From Candidatus Acetothermia bacterium (GTDB taxonomy: Bacteria; Bipolaricaulota; Bipolaricaulia; Bipolaricaulales; Bipolaricaulaceae): 5,325 bases of DNA. Positions 1-5,325 of this stretch are shown one piece after another. Numbering within the stretch: the stretch's first letter is position 1; each line of letters opens with the position of its first letter. The position numbers and the translations under genes were made by a program. Location of the stretch: positions 1 through 5,325 of the forward strand of contig PUMK01000231.1 of NCBI GenBank assembly GCA_003551325.1, given 5' to 3'. The notes beneath the pieces were generated by a model. That model was not told the origin of the DNA, did no database searches, and worked only from the letters and a program-made list of their open reading frames with translations.

Positions 1-1
1 G

Positions 2-187
2 GTCTACACGCCGGCCGGGCAGCTCCTCTTCGGGACGGAGGCGCTCACCTGGATCGACTGGCTGCTCGTTGTGGGGGTAGCAAGCTCCATCCTGGTGTTC
101 GATGACCTCTTGACACGTCTCGGCGTGCACGGGCGTCGCCCGGTCGCCGAGCGACGGCGGACGGCTGCCCGAGCAGCGGCGTCCTGA
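2..187 (+). CDS. Cation-transporting P-type ATPase, C-terminal fragment (5' end outside window)
   Basis: Only the last 61 codons are present, read in frame 2 to a TGA at 185-187. The peptide begins VYTPAGQLLFGTEALTWIDW, continues into a hydrophobic stretch (LLVVGVASSILVF) and ends in an Arg/Ala-rich tail. The pattern of a Y-P-x-x-x-x-x-F-G-T segment, then a W-I-D-W-containing helix and a basic tail, is what the last transmembrane helix of Ca2+/Mg2+-type P-type ATPases looks like (Cation_ATPase_C domain). These inner-membrane pumps use ATP to move cations. None of the catalytic parts (DKTGT phosphorylation loop, hinge) fall inside the window, so substrate cannot be inferred. The assignment rests on resemblance of a short tail. 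Another polytopic membrane protein is possible. Confidence 0.62.
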   Translation, partial: VYTPAGQLLFGTEALTWIDWLLVVGVASSILVFDDLLTRLGVHGRRPVAERRRTAARAAAS

Positions 188-256
188 GTGTGGATTTCCG
201 AATGGGCAGAGACAGAGTCGGTCTGATAGGTACCTCGCGTTCGGAGGTGCATAACG

Positions 257-298
257 ATGGCCTGCGCGACGGAGCTAAGGTGCCGGAGGCACCAATGA
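257..298 (+). CDS. Putative 13-codon leader ORF A upstream of glnS
   Basis: ATG at 257 opens a 13-residue frame ([13 protein letters not shown]) ending at TGA 296-298. A strong Shine-Dalgarno GGAGGTG lies at 243-249, seven bases before the ATG. Its stop overlaps the start of the next small frame as ATGA (295-298). The last sense codon is CAA (Gln), just before the stop and upstream of the glutaminyl-tRNA synthetase gene. Function is unknown. The frame is probably important as a translated leader rather than for its peptide. It could be a chance frame, and the main support is the good ribosome site plus the overlap chain. Confidence 0.33.
   Translation: MACATELRCRRHQ
279..293 (+). promoter_or_regulatory. 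Hairpin enclosing the ribosome binding site of leader ORF B
   Basis: GGTGCC (279-284) and GGCACC (288-293) are perfect reverse complements separated by GGA (285-287), giving a six-base-pair stem. The Shine-Dalgarno GGAGG for the frame starting at 295 is 285-289, so it sits in the loop and 3' arm. If the hairpin forms, it would hide that site. A ribosome translating ORF A would open it. The structure is seen in the sequence, and a regulatory role is inference. Confidence 0.38.
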
Positions 299-339
299 AG
301 GCTACCATCGCTCGTGGTTGGCGGATGAGGAGGACATGA
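295..339 (+). CDS. Putative 14-codon leader ORF B, overlapping the glnS start
   Basis: ATG 295 opens [14 protein letters not shown] and stops at TGA 337-339. It has its own ribosome site (GGAGG 285-289, spacer of five). Its stop overlaps the in-frame ATG 336 of glnS as ATGA and is immediately next to the alternative ATG 339. Terminating ribosomes could therefore reinitiate on glnS. The peptide is basic, without recognised domains. A translational-coupling role is inferred from layout only, and no homologous leader is known to me. Confidence 0.33.
   Translation: MKATIARGWRMRRT
327..333 (+). promoter_or_regulatory. Ribosome binding site deciding the glnS start
   Basis: GAGGAGG lies five bases before ATG 339 and two bases before ATG 336. 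The more upstream in-frame TTG at 318 has no purine-rich site at a usable distance, so the tandem ATGATG at 336-341 is the likely start, with 339 best spaced. Confidence 0.65.
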
Positions 340-2039
340 TGGAGGAGACGCGGGACTTTATCCGACAGATCATCGACGAGGACGTGAAGCAGGGCCGGTA
401 CGGAGGGCGTGTGCACACACGGTTCCCTCCTGAACCCAATGCCTACCTGCACATCGGCCATGCCAAGAGCATCCTTCTCAACTACCGCATTGCCCAGGAG
501 TACGGGGGCAAGTTCAACCTGCGGTTCGACGACACGAACCCGCAGAAGGAGAGCGCGGAATACGCGGAGGCGATCAAGGAGGATCTCAGGTGGCTGGGTG
601 CTGATTGGGAAGACCGTGAGTTCTATGCCTCCGACTACTTCGAACAGCTGTACGTGTGGGCCGAGAAACTGATCGAGAAGGGCAAGGCCTACGTGTGCGA
701 TCTCTCTCCGGAGGAAATCAGCGAGACGCGAGGGAAGGCCATCCGCGACGGCGATAGGGTCATCACCCCGCCCGGGACGGACAGTCCGTACCGGGAGCGG
801 TCAGTAGAGGAAAACCTTGAGCTGTTTAGGAACATGCGCGCCGGAGAGTACGCTGACGGTGCCAAGACGCTGCGCGCGAAGATCGATATGGCGCATCCCA
901 ACCTGAACATGCGTGACCCGGTAATGTACCGGATCCTGCACGCTGCGCACTATCGAACGGGTGACGCATGGTGCATCTACCCTACGTACGATTGGGCACA
1001 TGGGCAGTGCGATGCGATTGAGGGGATCACCCACTCCATCTGCTCGCTCGAGTTCGAGAACCATCGCCCTCTGTACGACTGGTTCCTCGAGCAGCTGGGG
1101 GTTCACCACGCCCGGCAGATCGAGTTCGCCCGTCTGAACCTCACCCACACCGTGATGAGCAAGCGGTTGCTCCTGAGGCTTGTACGGGAGGGTCATACGG
1201 ATCGGTGGGACGACCCGCGCATGCCGACGCTCATCGCCATGCGACGCCGAGGGTACACACCTGAAGCGATCGCCGACTTCATGAACCGGGTGGGGGTCTC
1301 CAAGTCGGAGAGTGTTGTCGAGCACGCGCTTCTTGAGCACTGTGTCCGGCAAGACCTGAACCTTCGTGCTCCCCGCCGCTTGGCTGTGCTGGATCCTCTG
1401 CGGGTGGTGATCACGAACTACCCCGAGGGCCAAGAGGAGATGTTCGACGCGATCAACAACCCTGAGGACCCTGCTGCCGGCACCCGCAAGGTGCCCTTCT
1501 CGCGGGAACTCTACATCGAGCGCGAGGACTTCATGGAAGATCCGCCCAAGAAGTACTTCCGCCTCGCTCCGGGACGTGAAGTGCGGCTTCGCTATGCGTA
1601 CTTCATCCGATGCGAAGAGGTCGTCAAGACACCGGACGGCCGGATCACCGAACTCCGCTGCAGCTACGATCCAACCACCCGGGGCGGAGATGCCCCTGAT
1701 GGTCGCAAGGTCAAAGCGACCCTTCACTGGGTATCAGCCCGTCACGCTGTGTGCGGTGTAGCCCGCCTCTACGAGCATCTGTTTGGCGTCGAGAACCCGC
1801 TGAAGGTGGAGGAAGGGCAAGACTGGATCGACAACGTCAACCCTGAAGCGCTCGTTACCGTGCCCGACTGCATGCTCGAGCCGAGCCTCGCCGAGGTGGA
1901 ACCCGGGCAGCGCTTCCAGTTTGAGCGGAAGGGTTACTTCTGTGTGGACCCCGACAGCCGCCCCGGTGCTCCGGTGTTCAACCGCACGGCAACCCTGCGC
2001 GACACCTGGCAGAAGCTCCGCGCCCGCAACGCCACGTAG
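339..2039 (+). CDS. glnS: Glutaminyl-tRNA synthetase (GlnRS)
   Basis: Charges tRNA-Gln with glutamine using ATP in the cytoplasm. It is a class I synthetase, close in layout to the E. coli enzyme. The protein is 566 aa from ATG 339 (567 from 336; 573 if TTG 318 is used), against about 555 in E. coli. The N-terminus matches the family ([10 protein letters not shown], then RFPPEPN). The HIGH motif is at residues 38-41 within [17 protein letters not shown] follows, and the second signature VMSKR is at residues 272-276 followed by WDDPRMPT and [10 protein letters not shown]. The C-terminal third is the two-barrel anticodon-binding domain ([41 protein letters not shown]). All key motifs are intact and no frameshift is seen. 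One oddity: the residue before YLHIGH is Ala, where the family almost always has Gly. It appears to be preceded by a coupled leader. The neighbour downstream is convergent, so transcription ends with this gene. Confidence 0.97.
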   Translation: MEETRDFIRQIIDEDVKQGRYGGRVHTRFPPEPNAYLHIGHAKSILLNYRIAQEYGGKFNLRFDDTNPQKESAEYAEAIKEDLRWLGADWEDREFYASDYFEQLYVWAEKLIEKGKAYVCDLSPEEISETRGKAIRDGDRVITPPGTDSPYRERSVEENLELFRNMRAGEYADGAKTLRAKIDMAHPNLNMRDPVMYRILHAAHYRTGDAWCIYPTYDWAHGQCDAIEGITHSICSLEFENHRPLYDWFLEQLGVHHARQIEFARLNLTHTVMSKRLLLRLVREGHTDRWDDPRMPTLIAMRRRGYTPEAIADFMNRVGVSKSESVVEHALLEHCVRQDLNLRAPRRLAVLDPLRVVITNYPEGQEEMFDAINNPEDPAAGTRKVPFSRELYIEREDFMEDPPKKYFRLAPGREVRLRYAYFIRCEEVVKTPDGRITELRCSYDPTTRGGDAPDGRKVKATLHWVSARHAVCGVARLYEHLFGVENPLKVEEGQDWIDNVNPEALVTVPDCMLEPSLAEVEPGQRFQFERKGYFCVDPDSRPGAPVFNRTATLRDTWQKLRARNAT

Positions 2040-2073
2040 ACCGACCCCCAGCCTGGGCCGCGATGCTGTTGCT

Positions 2074-2089
2074 TGTCGGGAAGCCGACA
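2074..2089. terminator. Possible bidirectional terminator hairpin between convergent genes
   Basis: TGTCGG (2074-2079) and CCGACA (2084-2089) form a perfect six-base-pair stem around a GAAG loop, in the 57-base gap between the glnS stop and the stop of the convergent pseudouridine synthase gene. The position suits a shared terminator, but neither strand has a U tract after the stem, so it is not a classical intrinsic terminator. It may only protect mRNA 3' ends. Confidence 0.35.
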
Positions 2090-2096
2090 CGCCGCG

Positions 2097-2813
2097 TCAA
2101 GGCGCGGGGCTCGTCCCCCCGACCTGCACGCCCAGCGCACGTAGTTCTTCCGCAGTGAGCGGCACGACCTGCCCCGGCTGGAGGTCGCCGAGTTCCAACG
2201 GGCCGATCGCAAGCCGCACCAGCCGGTCCACCCTGAGGCCGACCGCGATGAACCCCCTGCGGATCTCCCGCTTCCTGCCTTCGTGGAGCGTGAGTTCGAT
2301 GTCGCGATCGCTGATCCGGCGAACCTCGCTGGGTTGGAACGGGCCATCCTCAAGCTGGATCCCGTTGCGGAGCAGGGCCAACACTTCTTTCCCCGGCGAG
2401 CGGGTCAGCGTGGCGCGGTATCGCTTCGGTACGCCGAAGCGTGGGTGGGTCAGCCGATAGGCGAGCTGACCATCGTCGGTGAGGAGGATCAACCCCTCGG
2501 AGTCCTTGTCGAGGCGTCCCACCGGGGTCAAGCGTAACCCTTCGGGGATGAACGCGAGCAGCGTTCGCTCGGCGTGGGGGTCGGCGAGCGTTGAGGTTAC
2601 CCCGCGGGGCTTGTAGAGCTTGAGGTAGTGCCGTTGCGTTGACAGGACAATCGGTCGTCCATCGACGGTGATGGTGTCGTTGCGTGGATCCACCTCATGC
2701 CACGGCTCACGTACCGAATGCCCGTTGACCTCAACATGCCCGTCTTGGATGAGCTGGTCAGCCTTTCTTCGTGCGGCAACCCCAGCGTCGCGCAGCAGCT
2801 TGTTCAATCTCAT
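2097..2813 (-). CDS. RsuA/RluB-family rRNA pseudouridine synthase
   Basis: Isomerises a uridine in ribosomal RNA to pseudouridine during ribosome assembly. The 238-aa protein has the usual size and order: an N-terminal S4 RNA-binding domain (residues 1-50, MRLNKLLRDAGVAARRKAD, then VEVNG) followed by the catalytic domain. YLKLYKPRGV lies at 63-72. The catalytic-loop signature GRLDKDSEGLILLT is at 99-112, with D102 as the expected catalytic aspartate. A C-terminal EGRKREIRRGF basic segment and the closing GPLELGDLQPGQVVPLTAEEL are typical. The family splits into RsuA (16S), RluB, RluE and RluF (23S). RluB-type is the commonest outside gammaproteobacteria, but I cannot settle the target. The start at ATG 2813 matches the family N-terminus, although no strong Shine-Dalgarno precedes it. 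It lies 59 bases downstream of the helix-turn-helix gene in the same direction, so cotranscription is likely. No clear promoter is seen in that gap. Confidence 0.93.
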   Translation of the reverse strand: MRLNKLLRDAGVAARRKADQLIQDGHVEVNGHSVREPWHEVDPRNDTITVDGRPIVLSTQRHYLKLYKPRGVTSTLADPHAERTLLAFIPEGLRLTPVGRLDKDSEGLILLTDDGQLAYRLTHPRFGVPKRYRATLTRSPGKEVLALLRNGIQLEDGPFQPSEVRRISDRDIELTLHEGRKREIRRGFIAVGLRVDRLVRLAIGPLELGDLQPGQVVPLTAEELRALGVQVGGTSPAP

Positions 2814-2872
2814 GTCGAGAGCAATCGTAACCCCGATCCGGGACGCCCGGGAGAGCGAGACGGACCGATCAG

Positions 2873-3220
2873 CTACGGGAGGAGTCTGCGTAGCAGTCGG
2901 CCTGTGCTTCGGTAGGCGGACTTGCGCACGAGCCTCCGCCCGAAGGCGAGCGGCCCACGGCTTATGGCGCGAAGGTCACCGAGGATCGACCCTGTCCGGT
3001 AGAGACTCCGGCGCCCGCCAACCGCCAGGACCAAGGGTGCGATATGTGGTGACCCATCGGGCTTGGGAGCTGTGGGGAGCGCTTGCAACGCTTCTTCCGG
3101 AACCCGCCATCTTCCGTTCACCTTCTCCGCAGGCAGCCGACCGTCACGGCACCAAGCGGCTACGGTGGCCGAACTGACGCCCAGCCGTTGGGCGACCTGG
3201 GTTGTCGACAGGTGCCCCAT
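2873..3220 (-). CDS. Small helix-turn-helix DNA-binding protein (excisionase/BldC-like HTH_17) with basic tail
   Basis: 115 aa. Residues 4-48 (LSTTQVAQRLGVSSATVAAW, then RDGRLPAEKVNGRWRVPEEAL) match the MerR-related excisionase/BldC-type winged helix-turn-helix: the V-A-Q-R-L-G-V-S helix pair, a G-x-L-P turn, then G-R-W-R-V-P as the wing. It should bind DNA as a transcription factor or accessory protein. The remaining 67 residues are not recognised. They hold a short hydrophobic patch (IAPLVLAV) and an Arg-rich tail (about 11 Arg in the last 45 residues) that may add nonspecific nucleic-acid binding or may be poorly conserved. No recombinase or phage gene is nearby, so a true excisionase is unlikely. 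Promoter and ribosome site are both strong. It is divergent from the solute-binding protein gene across about 180 bases, so that gene or itself is the obvious candidate target, by position only. Confidence 0.78.
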   Translation of the reverse strand: MGHLSTTQVAQRLGVSSATVAAWCRDGRLPAEKVNGRWRVPEEALQALPTAPKPDGSPHIAPLVLAVGGRRSLYRTGSILGDLRAISRGPLAFGRRLVRKSAYRSTGRLLRRLLP

Positions 3221-3223
3221 CGT

Positions 3224-3232
3224 TCACCTCCT
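3224..3232 (-). promoter_or_regulatory. Full-length Shine-Dalgarno site of the helix-turn-helix gene
   Basis: On the minus strand AGGAGGTGA precedes ATG 3220, with six bases between AGGAGG and the start. It is complementary to essentially the whole 16S rRNA 3' tail and fixes the start. It also forms the codons of a three-codon frame ATG-AGG-AGG-TGA (3235 down to 3224). Confidence 0.85.
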
Positions 3233-3239
3233 CATGGTC

Positions 3240-3268
3240 AGTGTATGCTCAAGCTGGAGAGCTGCCAA
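3240..3268 (-). promoter_or_regulatory. Sigma70-type promoter of the helix-turn-helix gene
   Basis: Reading the minus strand, a -35 box TTGGCA (3268-3263, five of six to TTGACA) is followed by exactly 17 bases and a -10 box TACACT (3245-3240, four of six to TATAAT). The start of transcription would fall near 3233-3235, leaving a very short leader of about 13-15 bases that contains the Shine-Dalgarno site. Box match, spacing and position relative to the gene agree. It probably also drives the pseudouridine synthase gene. Confidence 0.65.
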
Positions 3269-3305
3269 GATGATGTGAGCCCCTAAGGTTCAGCAATCTC
3301 GGTCT

Positions 3306-3322
3306 TCAGAACTGTGTTCTGA
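3306..3322. promoter_or_regulatory. Perfect 17-base inverted repeat, candidate operator
   Basis: TCAGAAC (3306-3312) and GTTCTGA (3316-3322) are exact reverse complements around TGT. The site lies in the divergent intergenic region, covering the place where a -35 box would be for the -10-like TAGAAT at 3334-3339 in front of the solute-binding protein gene. The core GAAC-N3-GTTC resembles Gram-positive LexA boxes (GAAC-N4-GTTC) but is one base short. Binding protein unknown. The adjacent helix-turn-helix protein is one candidate. Confidence 0.42.
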
Positions 3323-3333
3323 GCTGTGGGTTG

Positions 3334-3339
3334 TAGAAT
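3334..3339 (+). promoter_or_regulatory. Possible -10 box of the solute-binding protein gene
   Basis: TAGAAT matches TATAAT at five of six positions, and transcription from it would begin near 3346, giving a leader of about 57 bases. No acceptable -35 hexamer is found at 15-19 bases upstream, where the palindrome sits. The promoter may therefore need an activator, or this match may be chance. Confidence 0.3.
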
Positions 3340-3356
3340 GGGATGACGAGTTGTGG

Positions 3357-3379
3357 GGGCGCGTCGGTTTCCCGCGCCC
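3357..3379 (+). promoter_or_regulatory. GC-rich hairpin in the leader of the solute-binding protein gene
   Basis: GGGCGCG (3357-3363) and CGCGCCC (3373-3379) pair perfectly over seven base pairs with a nine-base loop. The stem ends 12 bases before the Shine-Dalgarno site at 3391. There is no U tract, so it is more likely a 5' mRNA-stabilising or regulatory structure than a terminator. Confidence 0.35.
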
Positions 3380-3390
3380 GGGAACACGGA

Positions 3391-3398
3391 GAAGGAGG
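3391..3398 (+). promoter_or_regulatory. Ribosome binding site deciding the solute-binding protein start
   Basis: GAAGGAGG lies four bases before GTG 3403. It favours this start over the in-frame ATG at 3343, which would add 20 polar residues in front of the signal peptide and has no good site. Confidence 0.75.
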
Positions 3399-3402
3399 CA
3401 CT

Positions 3403-4899
3403 GTGCGTTATGTCGGGCTCCTCATTGGAGCTGTGGTATTGGTGTTGGGCCTTGGGTCGCCGGTGGCGCTCGGGGAACCCGCAGGGACGTTCCGGGCCGC
3501 CATCGAACCCATCGTCCAGGTTGACCCAGCGTTCATCTCTTCGGATGCGGAGGTGGCGGTAGCAAGCCATGTCTACGACTACCTGGTGGACATCGACGGC
3601 CAGAACCGCATCGTCCCCAGGCTGGCCCGAAGCTGGGAGGTGAGCGAGGACGGACTGACCTACACCTTCCGCCTCCACGAAGGAGTGACGTTCCACGACG
3701 GAACGCCGCTGAGCGCCGCGGATGTGGTATGGACCTTCGATCGCTTGCGTGATCCGGACCTGGGATTCGCTACGGTGGATCTCTACGAGAACATCATGGC
3801 GATCGATGCTACGGGGGACATGGAGGTGAGGTTCACCCTGTCCAGGCCGAACCCGTTCTTCCTCTACGACCTCACCGATAACCGTGCGCTCGTGATCCAA
3901 CAAGGCACGGAACAGGCTTCGGATTTCAACGGAACGGGTCCGTTCATCGTTGACTTCTACAGCGTGGAGGATCGGGTCGAACTCGTGGCCAACCCCGACT
4001 ACTTCCTGGGGGGGCTTCCGAAGATCGCCCGGCTGGAGTTTATCTTCTTCGGGGATGCCGCAGCCGCTGTGGCTGCGCTGCGTGGGGGGCAAGTGGACCT
4101 GGCGTGGCGGATGCCGAACGTGCTCCTCCTTGGCCTCGAGGGTGCGCGGGGGATCGAGACGTTCAGCGTAGCGACGAATGGCTTCGACCTTGTACGGCTT
4201 CGCTCCGATCGCCCGCCGGGTGACGACCCACGGGTCATCGAAGCGCTGAAGTTGGCCACGGACCGAGATGCCATCTTTGAGCTTGTGCAGCTAGGGATCG
4301 GGGCTGGGGGCCGGGACAGCCCCATAGGGCCGTTGTACGCTGAGTACTACACGGAGGAGACGCCGCTTCCCGAGCGCGATCCCGAAGCAGCGCGACAGCT
4401 CCTTTCCGACGCGGGGTACCCTCAGGGCTTGTCGCTCGATCTCTATACCCCGGACTCGGGGTCAAGGCCTGACCTGGCTGTGGTGCTCAAAGAGCAGTGG
4501 GCCGAAGCGGGCATCAACGTCAACGTGATCGTGGAGCCGGAGAGCGTGTACTACGGTGAGGACCGCTGGATGCAAGCTGATCTTGGGATCACAGGGTGGG
4601 GTTCGCGCCCCACGCCCCAGTTCTACCTCGACACGATGCTCACCTGTGGTGCCAGCTGGAACGAATCGCGGTTCTGCGACCCCGCGTTCGATGCTCTGGC
4701 GGAGACGGCCGGGACGACCCTTGATGAGGACGAGCGTGTTGAGGCGTACGCCGAGATCCAGAGAATCCTTATCGAGCGCGGGCCGGTGATCGTGCCCTAC
4801 TTCTTCGCGCAGACAGCAGCCATCCGGGACGGCTTTGGGGGTTTCGAGCTCCGGGCCTTTGCGGGCCGCACCGACTTTCGCAAGGTGTACGTGGAGTGA
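3403..4899 (+). CDS. ABC transporter substrate-binding protein, family 5 (peptide/nickel type)
   Basis: Periplasmic receptor that would capture an oligopeptide or related solute and deliver it to a Dpp/Opp-type ABC permease. 498 aa from GTG 3403, near the family's usual 500-550. Residues 1-24 are a Sec signal peptide (a single Arg, then LLIGAVVLVLGLGSPVALG) with likely cleavage after A-L-G at 24. There is no lipobox cysteine, so it is probably a free periplasmic protein. The SBP_bac_5 signature is clear at 73-112: LARSWEVSEDGLTYTFRLHE, then GVTFHDGTPLSAADVVWTF. Later family features are NGTGPF, DRDAIFELV, AARQLLSDAGYP, L-K-E-Q-W-A-E-A-G-I and FCDPAFDAL, and the C-terminal GRTDFRKVYVE is a normal family ending. 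C415 and C425 are the only cysteines I noticed and could form a disulfide. Substrate cannot be told from sequence. The expected co-directional permease and ATPase genes do not follow. Instead an inverted permease fragment begins at once. Confidence 0.93.
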   Translation: MRYVGLLIGAVVLVLGLGSPVALGEPAGTFRAAIEPIVQVDPAFISSDAEVAVASHVYDYLVDIDGQNRIVPRLARSWEVSEDGLTYTFRLHEGVTFHDGTPLSAADVVWTFDRLRDPDLGFATVDLYENIMAIDATGDMEVRFTLSRPNPFFLYDLTDNRALVIQQGTEQASDFNGTGPFIVDFYSVEDRVELVANPDYFLGGLPKIARLEFIFFGDAAAAVAALRGGQVDLAWRMPNVLLLGLEGARGIETFSVATNGFDLVRLRSDRPPGDDPRVIEALKLATDRDAIFELVQLGIGAGGRDSPIGPLYAEYYTEETPLPERDPEAARQLLSDAGYPQGLSLDLYTPDSGSRPDLAVVLKEQWAEAGINVNVIVEPESVYYGEDRWMQADLGITGWGSRPTPQFYLDTMLTCGASWNESRFCDPAFDALAETAGTTLDEDERVEAYAEIQRILIERGPVIVPYFFAQTAAIRDGFGGFELRAFAGRTDFRKVYVE

Positions 4900-5325
4900 A
4901 GGTGGCCCAAGCGGGCGACGGGCAGGCCCAGGAACAATAGCGCCAACAAGAGCGCGGGGATGGCCAGGAGGCTGTCAAACAACCGCATGACCACCTCGTC
5001 GAACCACCCCCCGCGATAACCGCTCAGGAGCCCCACGAGGGTCCCTGAGAGCACAGCGAGAACGGTCCCCAACCCGGCAAGCCCTACGACGCTCCCTGTT
5101 CCGAGCACAACGCGGCTGAACACGTCACGACCCAGATGGTCCGTGCCAAAGAGGTGCTGCAGCGAAGGTCCCTGCCGGGCTGCGGCAGGGATCTGTTGCG
5201 TGGAGGCGTAGGGTGCGATCCACGGGCCGAACAGTGCGAACACCACGAACACACCCACCAGTGCAAGCCCAATCGCCGTGGCGGGGCGGGCAACAAGCGT
5301 CCTCAGAAACGACGGGCGGCGAGCA
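4797..5325 (-). pseudogene. DppC/OppC-type ABC permease, 3'-truncated; 5' end outside window
   Basis: Read on the minus strand from the window edge, the frame gives ARRPSFLRTLVARP, a first membrane segment (IGLALVGVFVVFALFGPWIA), and a periplasmic part with LFGTDHLGRDVFSRVVLG (about 5153-5100). A second membrane segment (GLGTVLAVLSGTLVGLLSGY) follows, then GGWFDEVVMRLFDSLLAIP running into a third. This is the N-terminal half of inner-membrane permeases of the dipeptide/oligopeptide/nickel family, which are normally about 280-300 aa with six membrane segments. Permease-like sequence stops near 4923-4928, after about 134 visible residues. The frame then reads about 41 unrelated residues antisense to the end of the solute-binding protein gene and stops at TAG (4799-4797). 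The cytoplasmic EAA loop that docks the ATPase, and membrane segments 4-6, are missing, so the product should not work. There is no internal frameshift. The loss could be a biological rearrangement or a misassembly. Confidence 0.8.
4897..4928. other. Apparent rearrangement junction between binding-protein gene and inverted permease fragment
   Basis: The binding-protein gene ends with a normal C-terminus at TGA 4897-4899, and permease-like coding on the other strand is recognisable from about 4923-4928 upward. The break must fall within these roughly 30 bases. GGCCCA occurs twice (4904-4909 and 4925-4930), and a tiny GC hairpin GCCC-AAGC-GGGC lies at 4905-4916. Either could be coincidental or relate to the joining. 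No insertion-sequence ends are visible. Confidence 0.5.

Noticed and set aside
110..115. TTGACA as a -35 box
   Set aside because: It falls inside the ATPase tail coding sequence, and no -10-like hexamer follows at 16-18 bases.
188..335. T-box riboswitch in front of the tRNA synthetase gene
   Set aside because: The spacer is too short for a T-box, lacks its conserved AGGGTGG-type sequence, and has no terminator hairpin with a U tract.
318..338. TTG 318 as the glnS start
   Set aside because: In frame, but no ribosome site at a usable distance. GAGGAGG at 327-333 points to the ATG pair at 336/339, and family homology begins after it.
801..1727. 308-codon open frame antisense to glnS
   Set aside because: It lies wholly opposite a well-conserved synthetase gene, has no recognisable domain, and long antisense frames are common in GC-rich genes.
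1921..2460. 179-codon + strand frame running from glnS into the pseudouridine synthase gene
   Set aside because: Ser/Arg/Pro-rich translation typical of a wrong frame, spanning two genes with clear family matches.
2838..2850. CCGGG-ACG-CCCGG hairpin between the HTH gene and the pseudouridine synthase gene
   Set aside because: Only five base pairs in a very GC-rich stretch with no U tract. Not enough to call a terminator or attenuator.
2873..3220. Phage or integrative-element excisionase
   Set aside because: The domain resembles Xis-type proteins, but there is no integrase, attachment site or other mobile gene in the window.
3283..4092. 269-codon open frame antisense to the binding-protein gene
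   Set aside because: Opposite a clear SBP_bac_5 gene, low-complexity His/Arg/Glu-rich translation, no family resemblance. It would also run through the control region.

Overview
The window is about 60% G+C by eye, densely packed with bacterial genes and strong Shine-Dalgarno sites. It uses GTG as well as ATG starts. The substrate-binding protein has a plain Sec signal peptide with no lipobox cysteine, which fits a diderm (Gram-negative-type) bacterium better than a Firmicute. A bacterial-type glutaminyl-tRNA synthetase suggests that Gln-tRNA is made directly. I cannot name the organism. An uncultivated lineage such as Bipolaricaulota is only a guess, with no marker gene to support it.

Left part (1-2039, + strand): the last 61 codons of what looks like a cation-transporting P-type ATPase, then a 150-base spacer, then a complete glnS. 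The spacer holds two tiny reading frames (13 and 14 codons). They are joined to each other and to glnS by ATGA stop/start overlaps, and a small hairpin covers the second one's ribosome binding site. This looks like a translational-coupling leader.

Middle (2074-3268, - strand): converging on glnS is an RsuA/RluB-family pseudouridine synthase. Upstream of it, in the same direction, is a small excisionase/BldC-like helix-turn-helix protein with a near-consensus promoter (TTGGCA-17-TACACT) and a full-length AGGAGGTGA site. A short hairpin separates the convergent glnS and pseudouridine synthase genes.

Right part (3269-5325): a divergent control region contains a perfect 17-base palindrome, a -10-like box and a GC-rich hairpin. 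It precedes a complete family 5 (peptide/nickel-type) extracellular solute-binding protein on +. Within about 30 bases of that gene's stop, the sequence becomes a DppC-like permease read on the opposite strand. The permease is cut off after its third membrane segment and enters from beyond the right edge. Binding protein and permease would normally be co-directional, so this end is either a real rearrangement that broke the transporter or an assembly chimera. It is the most unusual structure in the window. I found no RNA genes, CRISPR arrays or insertion sequences.
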